Shown: one piece after another, positions 17,099 to 25,931 of the stretch | How positions within the stretch are numbered: position 1 is the first letter of the stretch | How the letters are laid out: the number at the start of each line of letters is the position of its first letter | Assembly: GCA_949282215.1 (NCBI GenBank) | Contig: CASDPF010000009.1 | Coordinates: 1 to 64,000 of the forward strand | Source of the DNA: an uncultured bacterium | Lineage (GTDB): Bacteria; Cyanobacteriota; Vampirovibrionia; Gastranaerophilales; Gastranaerophilaceae | Direction: 5' to 3' | DNA: 64,000 bases | Notes under the pieces: model-generated | What the model was told of the DNA's origin: nothing | The model's database searches: none | The model's input: only the letters and a program-made list of their open reading frames with translations | Position numbers and translations under genes: made by a program

Positions 17099-17173
17099 AT
17101 GACTCGAGAGTTAATTAAAAAAGCTCTAGCGATACTAGAGCTTTTAATAAGATTAATTCGCGTATTAATCTAA
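17099..17173 (+). CDS. 24-aa hydrophobic/amphipathic peptide (type I toxin-like candidate)
   Basis: Small ORF starting MTRELIKKAL and ending LIRLIRVLI, with Leu/Ile alternating with Arg/Lys: one amphipathic or membrane-associating helix. Two perfect inverted repeats lie inside it: AAAAGCTCTAG/CTAGAGCTTTT (17119-17145) and AGATTAAT/ATTAATCT (17150-17171). The minus strand carries a likely antisense RNA overlapping the last 57 nt. Size, strong SD, hydrophobic helix and antisense RNA together match type I toxin-antitoxin loci. No homologue is recognised, so the role is inference; a leader peptide is the alternative. Confidence 0.5.
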   Translation: MTRELIKKALAILELLIRLIRVLI

Positions 17174-17230
17174 AGGGTCGAAGACTGTAATCTTGAAGGA
17201 CTAGCACTCCTTTTGGATTACCACCCTTAT
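17117..17230 (-). ncRNA. Candidate antisense RNA of about 114 nt
   Basis: On the minus strand, promoter TTGAAA (17264-17259), 16 nt, TATAAT (17242-17237) predicts a start near 17230. The RNA would fold into a 5' imperfect hairpin (AAGGGT…ACCCTT outside, GTAATC…GATTAC, inner AAGGA/TCCTT), a second hairpin, and end in a textbook terminator CTCTAG-loop-CTAGAG followed by six U near 17117. It is complementary to the 3' part of the small ORF. Confidence 0.55.
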
Positions 17231-17236
17231 AATAAT

Positions 17237-17264
17237 ATTATAACGTACTTTGTAAAATTTTCAA
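17237..17264 (-). promoter_or_regulatory. Promoter of antisense RNA
   Basis: TTGAAA (17264-17259), 16-nt spacer, perfect TATAAT (17242-17237). It lies just past the stop of the minus-strand HTH gene at 17269 and points into the small-ORF region. Confidence 0.6.
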
Positions 17265-17268
17265 GTGG

Positions 17269-17487
17269 TTAGACAGGTGGATTTTCATCAGGAACATAGC
17301 GTAAAAGGTCTTTTGGCTCACATTTCAAATACCAACAAAATTTATTCAAAATTTTAAATTTAATTCCTTGAGTCTTATCCAAGTAAAGACTCTGTATTGT
17401 TTCATACTTTACATTAATACATCTGGCTACTTCTGCAACTGTAGTCTTTCTCTTGCCTATCATTGTTGAAACTTCATTGATTATCAT
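17269..17487 (-). CDS. Small HTH (Cro/C1-like) regulator, copy 1
   Basis: 72 aa. TTVAEVARCINVKYETIQSL is the helix-turn-helix, and the C-terminus EPKDLLRYVPDENPPV matches the paralogue at 17741-18028. Such short HTH proteins act as repressors without an effector domain. The divergent gap has a promoter plus the 18-bp palindrome at 17547-17564 and a further half-site TTCCTTAT near 17508. The gene this copy presumably controlled has decayed (17638-17705). Confidence 0.8.
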   Translation of the reverse strand: MIINEVSTMIGKRKTTVAEVARCINVKYETIQSLYLDKTQGIKFKILNKFCWYLKCEPKDLLRYVPDENPPV

Positions 17488-17519
17488 ATTACCAATTGTA
17501 TAAATTTTTCCTTATTTTG

Positions 17520-17564
17520 TTGACAAATTACATATATTAGTATAATATTCCTTATATAAGGAAT
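17520..17564 (+). promoter_or_regulatory. Promoter with 18-bp palindromic operator
   Basis: TTGACA (17520-17525), 15 nt, TATAAT (17541-17546), followed at once by the perfect palindrome ATTCCTTATATAAGGAAT (17547-17564) over the expected transcription start. A half-site lies near the divergent HTH start, fitting auto-repression. Confidence 0.6.
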
Positions 17565-17637
17565 AAATCAGTAATATTACTTAATATAAAATGGGAGGGG
17601 GTGCAAGCTTTACGCCAAAAACCGAAGAAGACTCAAA

Positions 17638-17705
17638 GATTCTGTCGTGCAAATATACAAGCCTTAGCACTGTTGTAAAAATTTTTTACTAATACACATA
17701 ATATT
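17638..17705 (+). pseudogene. Decayed copy of the small gene at 18085
   Basis: These bases align with 18113-18180 inside the intact gene (shared blocks TCTGTCGTGCA, ATATAC, AGCCTTAG, ATACACAT). They carry at least one single-base insertion, so the frame stops early. The region upstream of the block has diverged. With the HTH gene at 17269 it forms a degenerate duplicate of the 17741/18085 module. Confidence 0.65.
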
Positions 17706-17740
17706 TGCTAAGAAATCACAGGAAGATTTAGAGAGTAATC

Positions 17741-18028
17741 TCATTTTAAAGGTTTAACAGGCGGATTTTCATCAGGAACGTAGCGTAAAAGGTCGTTAGG
17801 AGTACAATCAAGTGCCCAACAAAGTTTGTTAAGAGTTTCAAATTCAATACCCTTTGTTTTGCATTTGCAAATATTGTTTAAAGTATGTCTATCAATACCT
17901 GTCATTTTAACAATATCACGCTTATCCATGCGTTTTACCGCCATATATATTGCAACTCTATTCTCTATCATATAATTACAATAACCGCTTGGTGACTGTA
18001 ATTCACGATTAGTTATAGTAATAGCCAT
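17741..18028 (-). CDS. Small HTH (Cro/C1-like) regulator, copy 2
   Basis: 95 aa. The HTH is KRDIVKMTGIDRHTLNNICK, then KGIEFETLNKLCWALDCTPN and the shared DLLRYVPDENPPV tail, extended by KPLK. It has a longer N-terminus than copy 1. It is divergent from the small gene at 18085 across about 56 bp, where TTTACA-N15-TATATA (plus strand) has the same short spacer as the promoter at 17520. Probably represses that gene and itself. Confidence 0.8.
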   Translation of the reverse strand: MAITITNRELQSPSGYCNYMIENRVAIYMAVKRMDKRDIVKMTGIDRHTLNNICKCKTKGIEFETLNKLCWALDCTPNDLLRYVPDENPPVKPLK

Positions 18029-18084
18029 TTGGGTACTTTACATACCAATTTGCTTAGTATATAGTTACAATGTTAGGAGGTATT

Positions 18085-18279
18085 ATGGATGAAAAAGAAC
18101 TGGGAACATTAGCCGACTCTGTCGTGCAGATATACAGCCTTAGTGCTGTAGCAAAAAATTTCACTGATACACATTATATGGACGAAAATATGCTCCATAT
18201 CGGACTTATGATGGATAAGATTAACGAACAGGCTGACAGATTAAAATCATTACTCGAAAGTTATCAAGTCATTCCTTAG
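18085..18279 (+). CDS. Small acidic helical protein paired with HTH regulator
   Basis: 64 aa, predicted as two or three helices (MDEKELGTLADSVVQIYSLS … MLHIGLMMDKINEQADRL). The start at 18085 is set by AGGAGG 4 nt upstream; an ATG at 18070 lies before that SD. A similar arrangement, small helical protein divergent from an HTH gene, occurs at 52066/51738, with a comparable C-terminal helix pair. It could be the partner of the HTH protein, but no function is known. Confidence 0.7.
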   Translation: MDEKELGTLADSVVQIYSLSAVAKNFTDTHYMDENMLHIGLMMDKINEQADRLKSLLESYQVIP

Positions 18280-18307
18280 CTGATATTTATTTGGCTATTC
18301 AATATAA

Positions 18308-18339
18308 AAAGACCGCCTTATTAATCTAAGGCGGTCTTT
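18308..18339. terminator. Bidirectional terminator between small gene and PFP
   Basis: AAAGACCGCCTTA / TAAGGCGGTCTTT, a 13-bp perfect stem with a 6-nt loop and T-rich flanks on both strands. It serves the plus gene ending at 18279 and the minus gene ending at 18363. Confidence 0.9.
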
Positions 18340-18362
18340 CTTTTTTATTAGTTTAATGAAAA

Positions 18363-20045
18363 TTACGCATTAACTAATTCTTTGCTTCTTTCTAATTGAA
18401 GTGTGCAAGTTGTCAAATCACATACACAAGATGGGCCGAAGTATTGAATTGCTCCAGGGAACAAATATCTGTCATTCATTGCCCATTCTTCTCTATGAGT
18501 TTCTAATTGTTTGAATACAGGGCCGTCAAGTCTTACAAGAGCCTTTTGAATTACAGGCTTCATTTCGCCATGACGTTTTTCCATATTCATCATCATTGTA
18601 AGAGGCACACCGCCTGCTACCCATTCAGAAGCAGGAGCTGTCAAGTTTCTTACTGATGACAAGTAACCTGTCAAACCGAAGTTGATTAATGCAAATGCAT
18701 TGAAACCTAATGAATAGCAATAATCAGCGTCAAAGTTTGATGGGAATGCACATCTTCCTTCATAGCCGAAGAAGTGAGATTGTGCTGAGAATTTACCGAT
18801 GTAATCACCTTGTGATTTCAATTCAGCCAATCTTGTCTCAATCATTTCGATTAATAATTTTTCAGTTTCGATTTTTGAAACTTGAACGTTTCCGTGAGGG
18901 TCACGATCAGCAAGTAATTGTCCTTTAATCAATATTGGCAATGAGCTGTAAACTTTTGCATTTGCAGGCTCAAGTCTGTTTTCTACGATGTCAAATTTAT
19001 CTCTGATTGTAGTTGCGTTTACAAAATCAGGATCATTTTCCAAAGTAGCCATGATATCGTTCAAGTTAGAAATCATTGATTTCATTTCAGGAATGAACTC
19101 AATTAGACCTTCAGGAATAATTGCAATACCGAAATTTTTACCTTGGTCAGCACGTTTAACGATAATATCGCACATATAGTTAATTATGCTTTCCAAAGAC
19201 ATTTTCTTTTCTTCAACTTCTTCTGAAATCAAAGTGATATTAGGTTGAGTTTGCAAAGCAGCTTCCAAAGCTACGTGAGAAGCACTTCTTCCCATAATTT
19301 TTACAAAGTGCCAATATTTTTTAGCTGAATTTGCATCACGTTGAATATTTCCGATTAATTCAGCATAAGTTTTTGTAGCTGTATCGAAACCGAATGAAAT
19401 TTCGATTTGATCATTTTTCAAGTCGCCGTCAATAGTCTTAGGACATCCGATAACTTGAATACCTGTATTATTTTTAACAAACCATTCAGCTAAAAGTGCA
19501 GCATTAGTATTTGAATCGTCACCGCCGATAATTACAACAGCAGATATACCCAATTTTTTGCAAACTGCTAATGATTTTTGGAATTGGTCTTCAGTTTCCA
19601 ATTTAGTTCTGCCTGAACCGATGATATCAAATCCGCCTGTGTTTCTGTATTGGTCAATAAATTCATCGGTGAATTCGATATATTTACCGTCAATAATACC
19701 TGATGGACCACCTAAAAAACCGTATAATTTATTAGATGAATTAGCCTGTTTCAAAGCATCGTACAAACCTGCAATTACGTTGTGTCCGCCAGGAGCTTGT
19801 CCGCCTGAAAGGATTACACCGACATTTTTAACTTCGGATGCTGTTAATGAAATTGAATTTTTAAAAGTTACAACAGGTTTTCCGTAAGTATTTTTAAATA
19901 ATTCTTTAATTTGTTCCTGATCTCTTACTGATTGAGTTGCAGAACCTTCAACCATTTCCAATGAATTAATACCTTTTGAAAGGCATTCAGGAAGTTTTGG
20001 CTGATATTTTAATCTTTCGATTTGTAAAGGTGAAAGTGTTTTCAT
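18363..20045 (-). CDS. pfp: Pyrophosphate-dependent 6-phosphofructokinase
   Basis: 560 aa, the long (plant/spirochaete-like) PPi-PFK class. It phosphorylates fructose 6-phosphate with PPi, reversibly, in cytoplasmic glycolysis. Motifs: GGQAPGGHN (81-89), GGDDSNTNA (174-182; the second Asp marks PPi rather than ATP specificity), catalytic [10 protein letters not shown] from 202, and [12 protein letters not shown]. The SD GGAAGGGA precedes the ATG at 20045. A PPi-linked enzyme fits an anaerobic fermenter saving ATP. No other glycolytic gene is adjacent. Confidence 0.92.
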   Translation of the reverse strand: MKTLSPLQIERLKYQPKLPECLSKGINSLEMVEGSATQSVRDQEQIKELFKNTYGKPVVTFKNSISLTASEVKNVGVILSGGQAPGGHNVIAGLYDALKQANSSNKLYGFLGGPSGIIDGKYIEFTDEFIDQYRNTGGFDIIGSGRTKLETEDQFQKSLAVCKKLGISAVVIIGGDDSNTNAALLAEWFVKNNTGIQVIGCPKTIDGDLKNDQIEISFGFDTATKTYAELIGNIQRDANSAKKYWHFVKIMGRSASHVALEAALQTQPNITLISEEVEEKKMSLESIINYMCDIIVKRADQGKNFGIAIIPEGLIEFIPEMKSMISNLNDIMATLENDPDFVNATTIRDKFDIVENRLEPANAKVYSSLPILIKGQLLADRDPHGNVQVSKIETEKLLIEMIETRLAELKSQGDYIGKFSAQSHFFGYEGRCAFPSNFDADYCYSLGFNAFALINFGLTGYLSSVRNLTAPASEWVAGGVPLTMMMNMEKRHGEMKPVIQKALVRLDGPVFKQLETHREEWAMNDRYLFPGAIQYFGPSCVCDLTTCTLQLERSKELVNA

Positions 20046-20125
20046 AAGTTCCCTTCCTTATCTTTAGTAATACGTTTACGCCAATATAATAGCACAAAAA
20101 ACATTATCATGTTATATTATATTGC

Positions 20126-21184
20126 ATGAAAATTCTTTTTATAAGCGACTTATATCCCGTAAAAGAAAGTGAGAAAAGGACACCGAGAACACTCTCAAAC
20201 TTTGTATCAGACTGGAAAAATGACGGTCACGAAGTCGACGTTATCAAACCTAATTTTATGCTCAATGCCTTTGTAAGAAAAAAACCTTTTTATAAACAGG
20301 GAAATTACAACGGCGTAATGAATTTAAATTTTTGGACGCCTTTTTGGGGCGAAATTAAACCGCCTGCAAAACAGTATGATGTCGTAATAGCCCACATGCC
20401 ATCAGGAATTTTGTATGCGGATAAAATAAATCTACCATTCGTTGCTGGCATTCATAATTCTGATTTAACTGTTCTGACAAACCCGATTTATAAATTCCAC
20501 TTTAAAAAACGGATGGAAAAAGCTCTGGGAAATGCAAAAGCCATAGCATGCCGTTCATTTGCTTTGAAAGAAAAGTTTTTGCAACTCTATCCTCAATTTG
20601 AAAATAAAACTTTTACAGCACCTTCAGGAATTAAGGAAGATATAATTGTCAAAAGAACACCTCTGCAAAACTCCGATAAGGTAAAAGTTTTGACCTGTGC
20701 AAATTATAAAAAATCAAAAAATATCGAAAAAGTCCTTCAGGCAACAAACGGAATAGATACATTTGAATTAACCGTCATAGGACTCGGAACTGATACTAAA
20801 AAGTTACGAAAACTAAATCCTCAAGCAATTTTTAAAGGTTATCAACCGCACGAAAAAGTATTAGATGCAATGAGGAACAGTGATATTTTTATACTGCCGA
20901 GTAAAGGTGAAACCTTTGGTATGGTTTACTTAGAGGCTATGGCTTCAGGGTGCATTACAATCTGTTCAGAAAAAGACGGCATTGACGGTATCATTAAAAA
21001 TAAAGTAAACGGTTTTACTACAAAATCATCTACAGATGAAATCAAAAAGCTTTTACTGTCTATCAAAAACATGAGTACTGAAACTTTGAAAGCTTTGTCT
21101 GACAATAGTTTCAACACAATCAAGCAATATACAAATAAAATCTGTTCCAAGAATTATTTGCAACAAATCTTTAAGATTTTATAA
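20126..21184 (+). CDS. Glycosyltransferase family 4
   Basis: 352 aa GT-B enzyme. The N-terminal MKILFISDLYPVKESEKRTP is typical of GT4, and the C-terminal donor-binding motif GETFGMVYLEAMASG (E…E) is intact near residue 270. It probably transfers a sugar to a cell-surface polysaccharide or lipid; acceptor unknown. TGtTATATT (20110-20118) ends 7 nt before the ATG and there is no SD. No signal peptide. Confidence 0.85.
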   Translation: MKILFISDLYPVKESEKRTPRTLSNFVSDWKNDGHEVDVIKPNFMLNAFVRKKPFYKQGNYNGVMNLNFWTPFWGEIKPPAKQYDVVIAHMPSGILYADKINLPFVAGIHNSDLTVLTNPIYKFHFKKRMEKALGNAKAIACRSFALKEKFLQLYPQFENKTFTAPSGIKEDIIVKRTPLQNSDKVKVLTCANYKKSKNIEKVLQATNGIDTFELTVIGLGTDTKKLRKLNPQAIFKGYQPHEKVLDAMRNSDIFILPSKGETFGMVYLEAMASGCITICSEKDGIDGIIKNKVNGFTTKSSTDEIKKLLLSIKNMSTETLKALSDNSFNTIKQYTNKICSKNYLQQIFKIL

Positions 21185-21282
21185 AGATTTGACATTAAAC
21201 AGACATGTTTCTGCTACGATAAAAAAGTTGATTTATTTACCCGATAAATTAGCCGAGATATTAAAAAAGAAGGGAAACATTA

Positions 21283-22890
21283 ATGAACAGAATTTTAATT
21301 GTACTTTTGACACTTTTATTTAGTTTACAACAACAAGCACAGGCAATGAATGTGGATGCATTTATGGACAATCATATCGCACCGATTTGTGACTCCATAG
21401 CGGATGTAATATTCTTTCCTATAACGATAGGCACGTCAAAAGTACCGCTTATTATTTTCTGGATTTTATTTGCGGGTATATTTTTTACAATATTTTTCAG
21501 AGGAATTTCTGTATGGGGGTTAAAGCATGCAATTGACATAGTTGCAAAACCTTCATCAAAAAAAGATAAAAAAGACTCTTCTGATGATCCGAGCGGTGAA
21601 GTATCATCATTCCAAGCTTTGGCAACAGCATTATCCGGAACTATTGGTATCGGTAGTATTGCAGGTGTTGCAATTTCAATTTCAATAGGCGGTCCAGGGG
21701 CGGCATTTTGGATTTTTGCTGGTGCATTTTTAGGAATGTCTATCAAATTTGTAGAGGCATCACTTGCTGTAAAATATAGAAGATTTAACATAGACGGTAC
21801 CGTATCAGGCGGACCGATGCATTATATTGCACACGGACTTACAAGAAAAAAATTAAGATGGCTCGGACAGCCTTTATCTGTAATTTTTGCCGTACTTTGT
21901 ATCGGGGGAGCAATCTCAGGCGGAAACATGATTCAGATAAACCAGTCTGCTCACCAGTTAGTTTTAATTACAGGCGGAGCTCACAGCTTTTTGAACGGAT
22001 ACACTTGGGTATTCGGTGTAATTATTGCAATTCTTGTATGGCTGGCTGTTGTTGACGGGATTAAAAGTATTTCAAAAATTACAACAATACTTGTACCGAC
22101 AATGTGTTTCTTATACATTGGAGCAGGTTTGGTTGTTATTTTAGCAAACTTTATGCACATACCTCATGCTATTGCATTAATTGTTCGAGAAGCTTTTTCG
22201 CCTCATGCAGTTGCAGGCGGAGTTTTCGGAACAATCATTATCGGTCTGAGACGTTCAGTTCAGTCTAACGAAGCTGGTACAGGTGCTGCTGCTATTGCTT
22301 ATGCCGCAGTTAAGACAAATGAACCTGTATCTCAAGGTTTTGTAGCTTTATTGGAAACTTTATTAACCGGTATACTTTGTCTATTAACTTCTTTTGCAAT
22401 TGTATTTTCTGGAGTATTGGACAAGGGTTATGAAGTCGGACAGATTTCCGGTATTGAGCTTGCATCTTCAGCTTTTGAATCTGTAATTTCGTTCTTCCCA
22501 TATATATTATCACTTGTTGTAATTCTTTTTGCATTATCAACATTAATTTCTTGGGCATATTACGGACAAAAAGCTTGGACATTCTTAGTTGGAGAAGGTC
22601 ACAAACGTAATTTATCTTTCGATGTTATTTATTGTTTATTCATCGTAATCGGTTCAGCTATGAACGTAGGTTCCGTAATTTACATAACTGATGCTATGAT
22701 GATTGCAATGTGTGTACCAAACATTATTGCATTATACGTTTTATCACCTGAAATTAAACGTGATTTGATTGATTATTGTAATCGTCATCAGGTTGCTAAA
22801 TGGCTTAACAGAGATTGGGTAAAACCTGTTGCAGTTGAAGTTAAGGCAGAAGATGAAGGAGAAGAAGATATATGTCAGATCAACAAATAA
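21283..22890 (+). CDS. Sodium:alanine symporter family (AGCS) transporter
   Basis: 535 aa, about ten membrane helices plus an N-terminal signal-like stretch (RILIVLLTLLFSL). Family motifs include FQALATALSGTIGIGSIAGV, the GGPGAAFWIF segment and GGPMHYI. AGCS carriers import alanine or glycine with Na+. An SD (AAGAAGGGAAAC) precedes the ATG. It overlaps the ACT-domain gene by 19 nt, suggesting translational coupling with a possible amino-acid-sensing partner. Confidence 0.92.
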   Translation: MNRILIVLLTLLFSLQQQAQAMNVDAFMDNHIAPICDSIADVIFFPITIGTSKVPLIIFWILFAGIFFTIFFRGISVWGLKHAIDIVAKPSSKKDKKDSSDDPSGEVSSFQALATALSGTIGIGSIAGVAISISIGGPGAAFWIFAGAFLGMSIKFVEASLAVKYRRFNIDGTVSGGPMHYIAHGLTRKKLRWLGQPLSVIFAVLCIGGAISGGNMIQINQSAHQLVLITGGAHSFLNGYTWVFGVIIAILVWLAVVDGIKSISKITTILVPTMCFLYIGAGLVVILANFMHIPHAIALIVREAFSPHAVAGGVFGTIIIGLRRSVQSNEAGTGAAAIAYAAVKTNEPVSQGFVALLETLLTGILCLLTSFAIVFSGVLDKGYEVGQISGIELASSAFESVISFFPYILSLVVILFALSTLISWAYYGQKAWTFLVGEGHKRNLSFDVIYCLFIVIGSAMNVGSVIYITDAMMIAMCVPNIIALYVLSPEIKRDLIDYCNRHQVAKWLNRDWVKPVAVEVKAEDEGEEDICQINK

Positions 22891-23150
22891 TCGTAACTGT
22901 ATCAGGTGTTGATAAAGTTGGTATTGTAGCTAAATTTACAACGGTTCTGGCTGAATATGAAGTCAACATTGAAGATATAAAACAAACACTTATGCAAGGA
23001 CACTTTGTAATGTTTCTTTTAGGGAATATAGAAAAATCTAAATATTCTTTCAAAGAAATAAAAGAAGCTCTTATGGAAACCGGAAAAGAACTCGGAATGG
23101 AAGTATGGGTTCAAAGAAAAGAAATCGTAGATAATATGCATATTATCTAA
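22872..23150 (+). CDS. ACT domain protein (UPF0237/GcvR-like)
   Basis: 92 aa, a single ACT domain: IIVTVSGVDKVGIVAKFTTV then LAEYEVNIEDIKQTLMQGHF. It is the stand-alone regulatory type that binds small ligands, usually amino acids. It starts inside the 3' end of the alanine symporter gene, so the two are co-expressed; a role in sensing the transported amino acid is inference. It ends 8 nt into the convergent nagZ. Confidence 0.88.
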   Translation: MSDQQIIVTVSGVDKVGIVAKFTTVLAEYEVNIEDIKQTLMQGHFVMFLLGNIEKSKYSFKEIKEALMETGKELGMEVWVQRKEIVDNMHII

Positions 23151-24117
23151 TTATGTTAAACTTTTTCTTTAATTTAATAATTCGAGAATAAGAATTTTCA
23201 ATATTGACAAAAAGCTCAACATCAGTTTGAGCTTTTTTCGCAAGCTTTTCAATTACATCAATAATATCAGGTGTAGAATTTCTGAAAATAAACATATCTA
23301 AACCTGCTCTAATGCCCATCTCGCAAGCTTCTAACATACCGAACTTTGCAACACCTTTCATAATCATATCATCTGATACAGTCACACCATCAAAATTCAA
23401 TTTATTTCTTAAATAAGAAATTGCATTTTTACTTAATGATGTTGGAATAACTTCTTTTTCAAAACAAGTGCAATGCAAATGAGCAACCATAACTGTTTCT
23501 ATTCCGTTTTTAACCGCTTCTGCAAAAGGTTTTATGTGAGTTTTTTCCATTTCTTCAAGAGATAAGTTAATTTCAGGGAGAGTTAAATGACTATCCGCAT
23601 TTGCATCACCATGACCCGGAAAATGTTTTACGCAAGGTATAATCCCATTGTTCCGATATACAGCTGATACTATTTTTTCCCCCTTTATAACATCATCAGC
23701 ATTATCCGAAAAAGCTCTTTCTCCAATAATAGGATTTGCAGGGTTTGTATTCACATCAATACACGGTGCAAAATTCATATTTAGTCCGTAATTTTTTAAT
23801 TCTTTTGCGATTTCTTCAGTTTGAGCTTTCAAAAAGGTTTCACCTTTTTCAAATGCAAATTTTGCAGAAAGATATTTTTTACCATTATGAATATTTTCAG
23901 TCCGCTCAACTCGTCCGCCTTCTTGATCTATTGAAAGAATAGGCGGAACTGCTGCGATAGACTTGATGTCAAATATTACCTGCTTTAACTGTTCTGGGGA
24001 TAAAATATCTTTTGTAAAAAATATAATTCCGCCAAGACCATTTTTTAATGCTTCCCCATACCCGTCGCACTCAAGCCCGAGAATGAACATTTGGTAAAGT
24101 TTTTGTCTTATATCCAT
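23143..24117 (-). CDS. nagZ: Beta-N-acetylhexosaminidase (GH3, NagZ-like)
   Basis: 324 aa GH3 enzyme without signal peptide, so cytoplasmic, as for NagZ in peptidoglycan recycling (removes GlcNAc from GlcNAc-anhydroMurNAc peptides). Motifs: LSIDQEGGRVERT (62-74), CVKHFPGHGDANADSHLTLP with the Asp-His dyad D175/H177, and the nucleophile region VTVSDDMIMKG (D249/D250). Its ATG overlaps the upstream gene's stop (TAATG), so the two are translationally coupled. Confidence 0.9.
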   Translation of the reverse strand: MDIRQKLYQMFILGLECDGYGEALKNGLGGIIFFTKDILSPEQLKQVIFDIKSIAAVPPILSIDQEGGRVERTENIHNGKKYLSAKFAFEKGETFLKAQTEEIAKELKNYGLNMNFAPCIDVNTNPANPIIGERAFSDNADDVIKGEKIVSAVYRNNGIIPCVKHFPGHGDANADSHLTLPEINLSLEEMEKTHIKPFAEAVKNGIETVMVAHLHCTCFEKEVIPTSLSKNAISYLRNKLNFDGVTVSDDMIMKGVAKFGMLEACEMGIRAGLDMFIFRNSTPDIIDVIEKLAKKAQTDVELFVNIENSYSRIIKLKKKFNIIR

Positions 24118-24695
24118 TATAAAATCTCGCTATATAACTCGTATAATTCAGATAAATTACCACTTTCTATAACATTTTCAATTTTATTAATTACAAAATC
24201 AAAATCTTTTAATTCTTTAAAATTTTCAGGTAATTTAATATCATCGGTAGTTTTTAACTCTGTAAACCCTTTATTTTCAATTAAAAAAGCTTTATAGTTA
24301 TTTAAAATTTCAAGTTTCTTTTCATCAAGAGTAAAATCTTTGCCCAAATAATATTTCACATCTTTCGGCAAATGTTCATAGAACATAGAAACAAAATTTA
24401 CCTCAGATACGGTTTCTTGTTCGTTATATTCAGAACCTGCACAAAAATTATTCAAAATAGGTTTATTTTTCAAATTTTTAATAGCAGAAGCCCACAACAT
24501 ACATCCGAGATAAAATGCAATATAATCATCAATGAGTTTCATCAACTTAGGGTAAAACATTTTGAATTGACTTTTCTTCTGGCTAAAATTTTTAAATCTG
24601 TCAATTGTTGTATAAAGATATTCCACATTTGGAACAAACGCAGAAATATGAGCTACAAATCCCGGATCAAATTGTACACCTTCATCAAAATTCAT
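24117..24695 (-). CDS. Hypothetical protein coupled to nagZ
   Basis: 192 aa, rich in Phe, Tyr, Lys and Glu, predicted helical, no signal peptide and no motif I recognise. The SD AAAGGAG lies before the ATG. Stop and nagZ start overlap in TAATG, so both are made from one mRNA. A role connected with cell-wall recycling is only suggested by that coupling. Confidence 0.65.
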   Translation of the reverse strand: MNFDEGVQFDPGFVAHISAFVPNVEYLYTTIDRFKNFSQKKSQFKMFYPKLMKLIDDYIAFYLGCMLWASAIKNLKNKPILNNFCAGSEYNEQETVSEVNFVSMFYEHLPKDVKYYLGKDFTLDEKKLEILNNYKAFLIENKGFTELKTTDDIKLPENFKELKDFDFVINKIENVIESGNLSELYELYSEIL

Positions 24696-24715
24696 ATATA
24701 ATCTCCTTTAAAAAT

Positions 24716-25876
24716 TTACTTTTTAGTATTTCCATCATCAGATGAATTTAGCATAAACCTATAGCCGTCAACAAATGACTGGGCAACTGCTTTGGAAAAA
24801 GTCTTTCTTGCAGACCAGTATGAAGTATGAGCTAAAAGAAAAGTCCTTTTACTCCAAACCTTTGAATTATCATAGACAAAACCTTTCGGATTAATAATAT
24901 CAATTTTGGCCTTTTCTGAAAACTCTTTTGCTGTCAGATTTCTTGTTGTAGGAAACCCCATCGGATCTTCTTTAAAATTAACCGTCAACATAAATAAATT
25001 ATGTTCAAGAATATACTTCAACATAAAACGGTTATAATAAGTCAACTCATAATCAGGATCCGCTAAATCAGAATAAAATAACACAAGCGGGCTTGCAAAA
25101 TTTACAATCCCTTTTAATGCACCATCAGGCACACAAGCTTCTTCGGTATATTTATCAAGATCTAAATATTTTACTTTTGAAATTTCTCTGTTACTATTGA
25201 ACCTTAATTTACCATCAGAGGTCACAGCACCTAAACCCGCCTTTGAAAGAGCTGAAATACAAGTGTTTTTTCTTGGGTTTTCAGCTACAAACTTTCTTAC
25301 AGTATTATCTGCCCCTGCTGCTTCAAATAAATCTTCCGCATTCAAATAGGGCAGCTTATTAAACAGATATTCATAAGTAATAAAACTTCCGGCAGAATAT
25401 CCGAATAGCACAACCTGATTACCTTCTGAATACTCTTTCATAACTGTATTGTGCAAATCATCCAATATAGGAAGCATATGGTGTGATTTTTGAACCCAAA
25501 TTGCATCATGTAAAAATCCTGCAATCAAAGAACGTACACCATAAGCAATAGTCGGACTGAAAGCTTTTGATAAATCAAGCTGCTGTTCCACAAAACCTAA
25601 ATCATTTTTACTCTTATCCCCCCAGAAAAATATTCTTGCATCAGAGTTTATTACGTATTTACCGTTATTCAAAAATAAATCAGATGCATCCTCATTTTTT
25701 TCAAAACTCTTTTTCATTACAGGATGTAGTTTTGCCACGCCATTTTCAAACCACGATTTCATTTTTTCGTCGTTGTTATTTGAACCGTTTATATAAACAA
25801 AACTTATATTATCTCCAGCTAAAGAAATATTTTGAAATAATAAAATTGCTCCAATTAATAATAATATCTTTTTCAT
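24716..25876 (-). CDS. Exported alpha/beta-hydrolase-like protein
   Basis: 386 aa with a signal peptide (KKILLLIGAILLFQNISLAG, cut near residue 20). VVLFGYSAGSFITYEYL holds a GxSxG nucleophile elbow (GYSAG), so it is probably a serine hydrolase (lipase/esterase-like) acting in the periplasm. The remaining triad residues cannot be fixed by eye. TGgTAATAT (25892-25884) ends 7 nt before the ATG without an SD. Confidence 0.7.
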   Translation of the reverse strand: MKKILLLIGAILLFQNISLAGDNISFVYINGSNNNDEKMKSWFENGVAKLHPVMKKSFEKNEDASDLFLNNGKYVINSDARIFFWGDKSKNDLGFVEQQLDLSKAFSPTIAYGVRSLIAGFLHDAIWVQKSHHMLPILDDLHNTVMKEYSEGNQVVLFGYSAGSFITYEYLFNKLPYLNAEDLFEAAGADNTVRKFVAENPRKNTCISALSKAGLGAVTSDGKLRFNSNREISKVKYLDLDKYTEEACVPDGALKGIVNFASPLVLFYSDLADPDYELTYYNRFMLKYILEHNLFMLTVNFKEDPMGFPTTRNLTAKEFSEKAKIDIINPKGFVYDNSKVWSKRTFLLAHTSYWSARKTFSKAVAQSFVDGYRFMLNSSDDGNTKK

Positions 25877-25931
25877 AGTAAAAATATTACCACAAATAGC
25901 AAAAAAAATATTTTTGCGGTTTAATTAGTTT

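Noticed and set aside
17119-17145. Inverted repeat read as a plus-strand terminator inside the small ORF
   Set aside because: On the plus strand only four T follow the stem, while on the minus strand six U follow, so it is better explained as the end of the antisense RNA.
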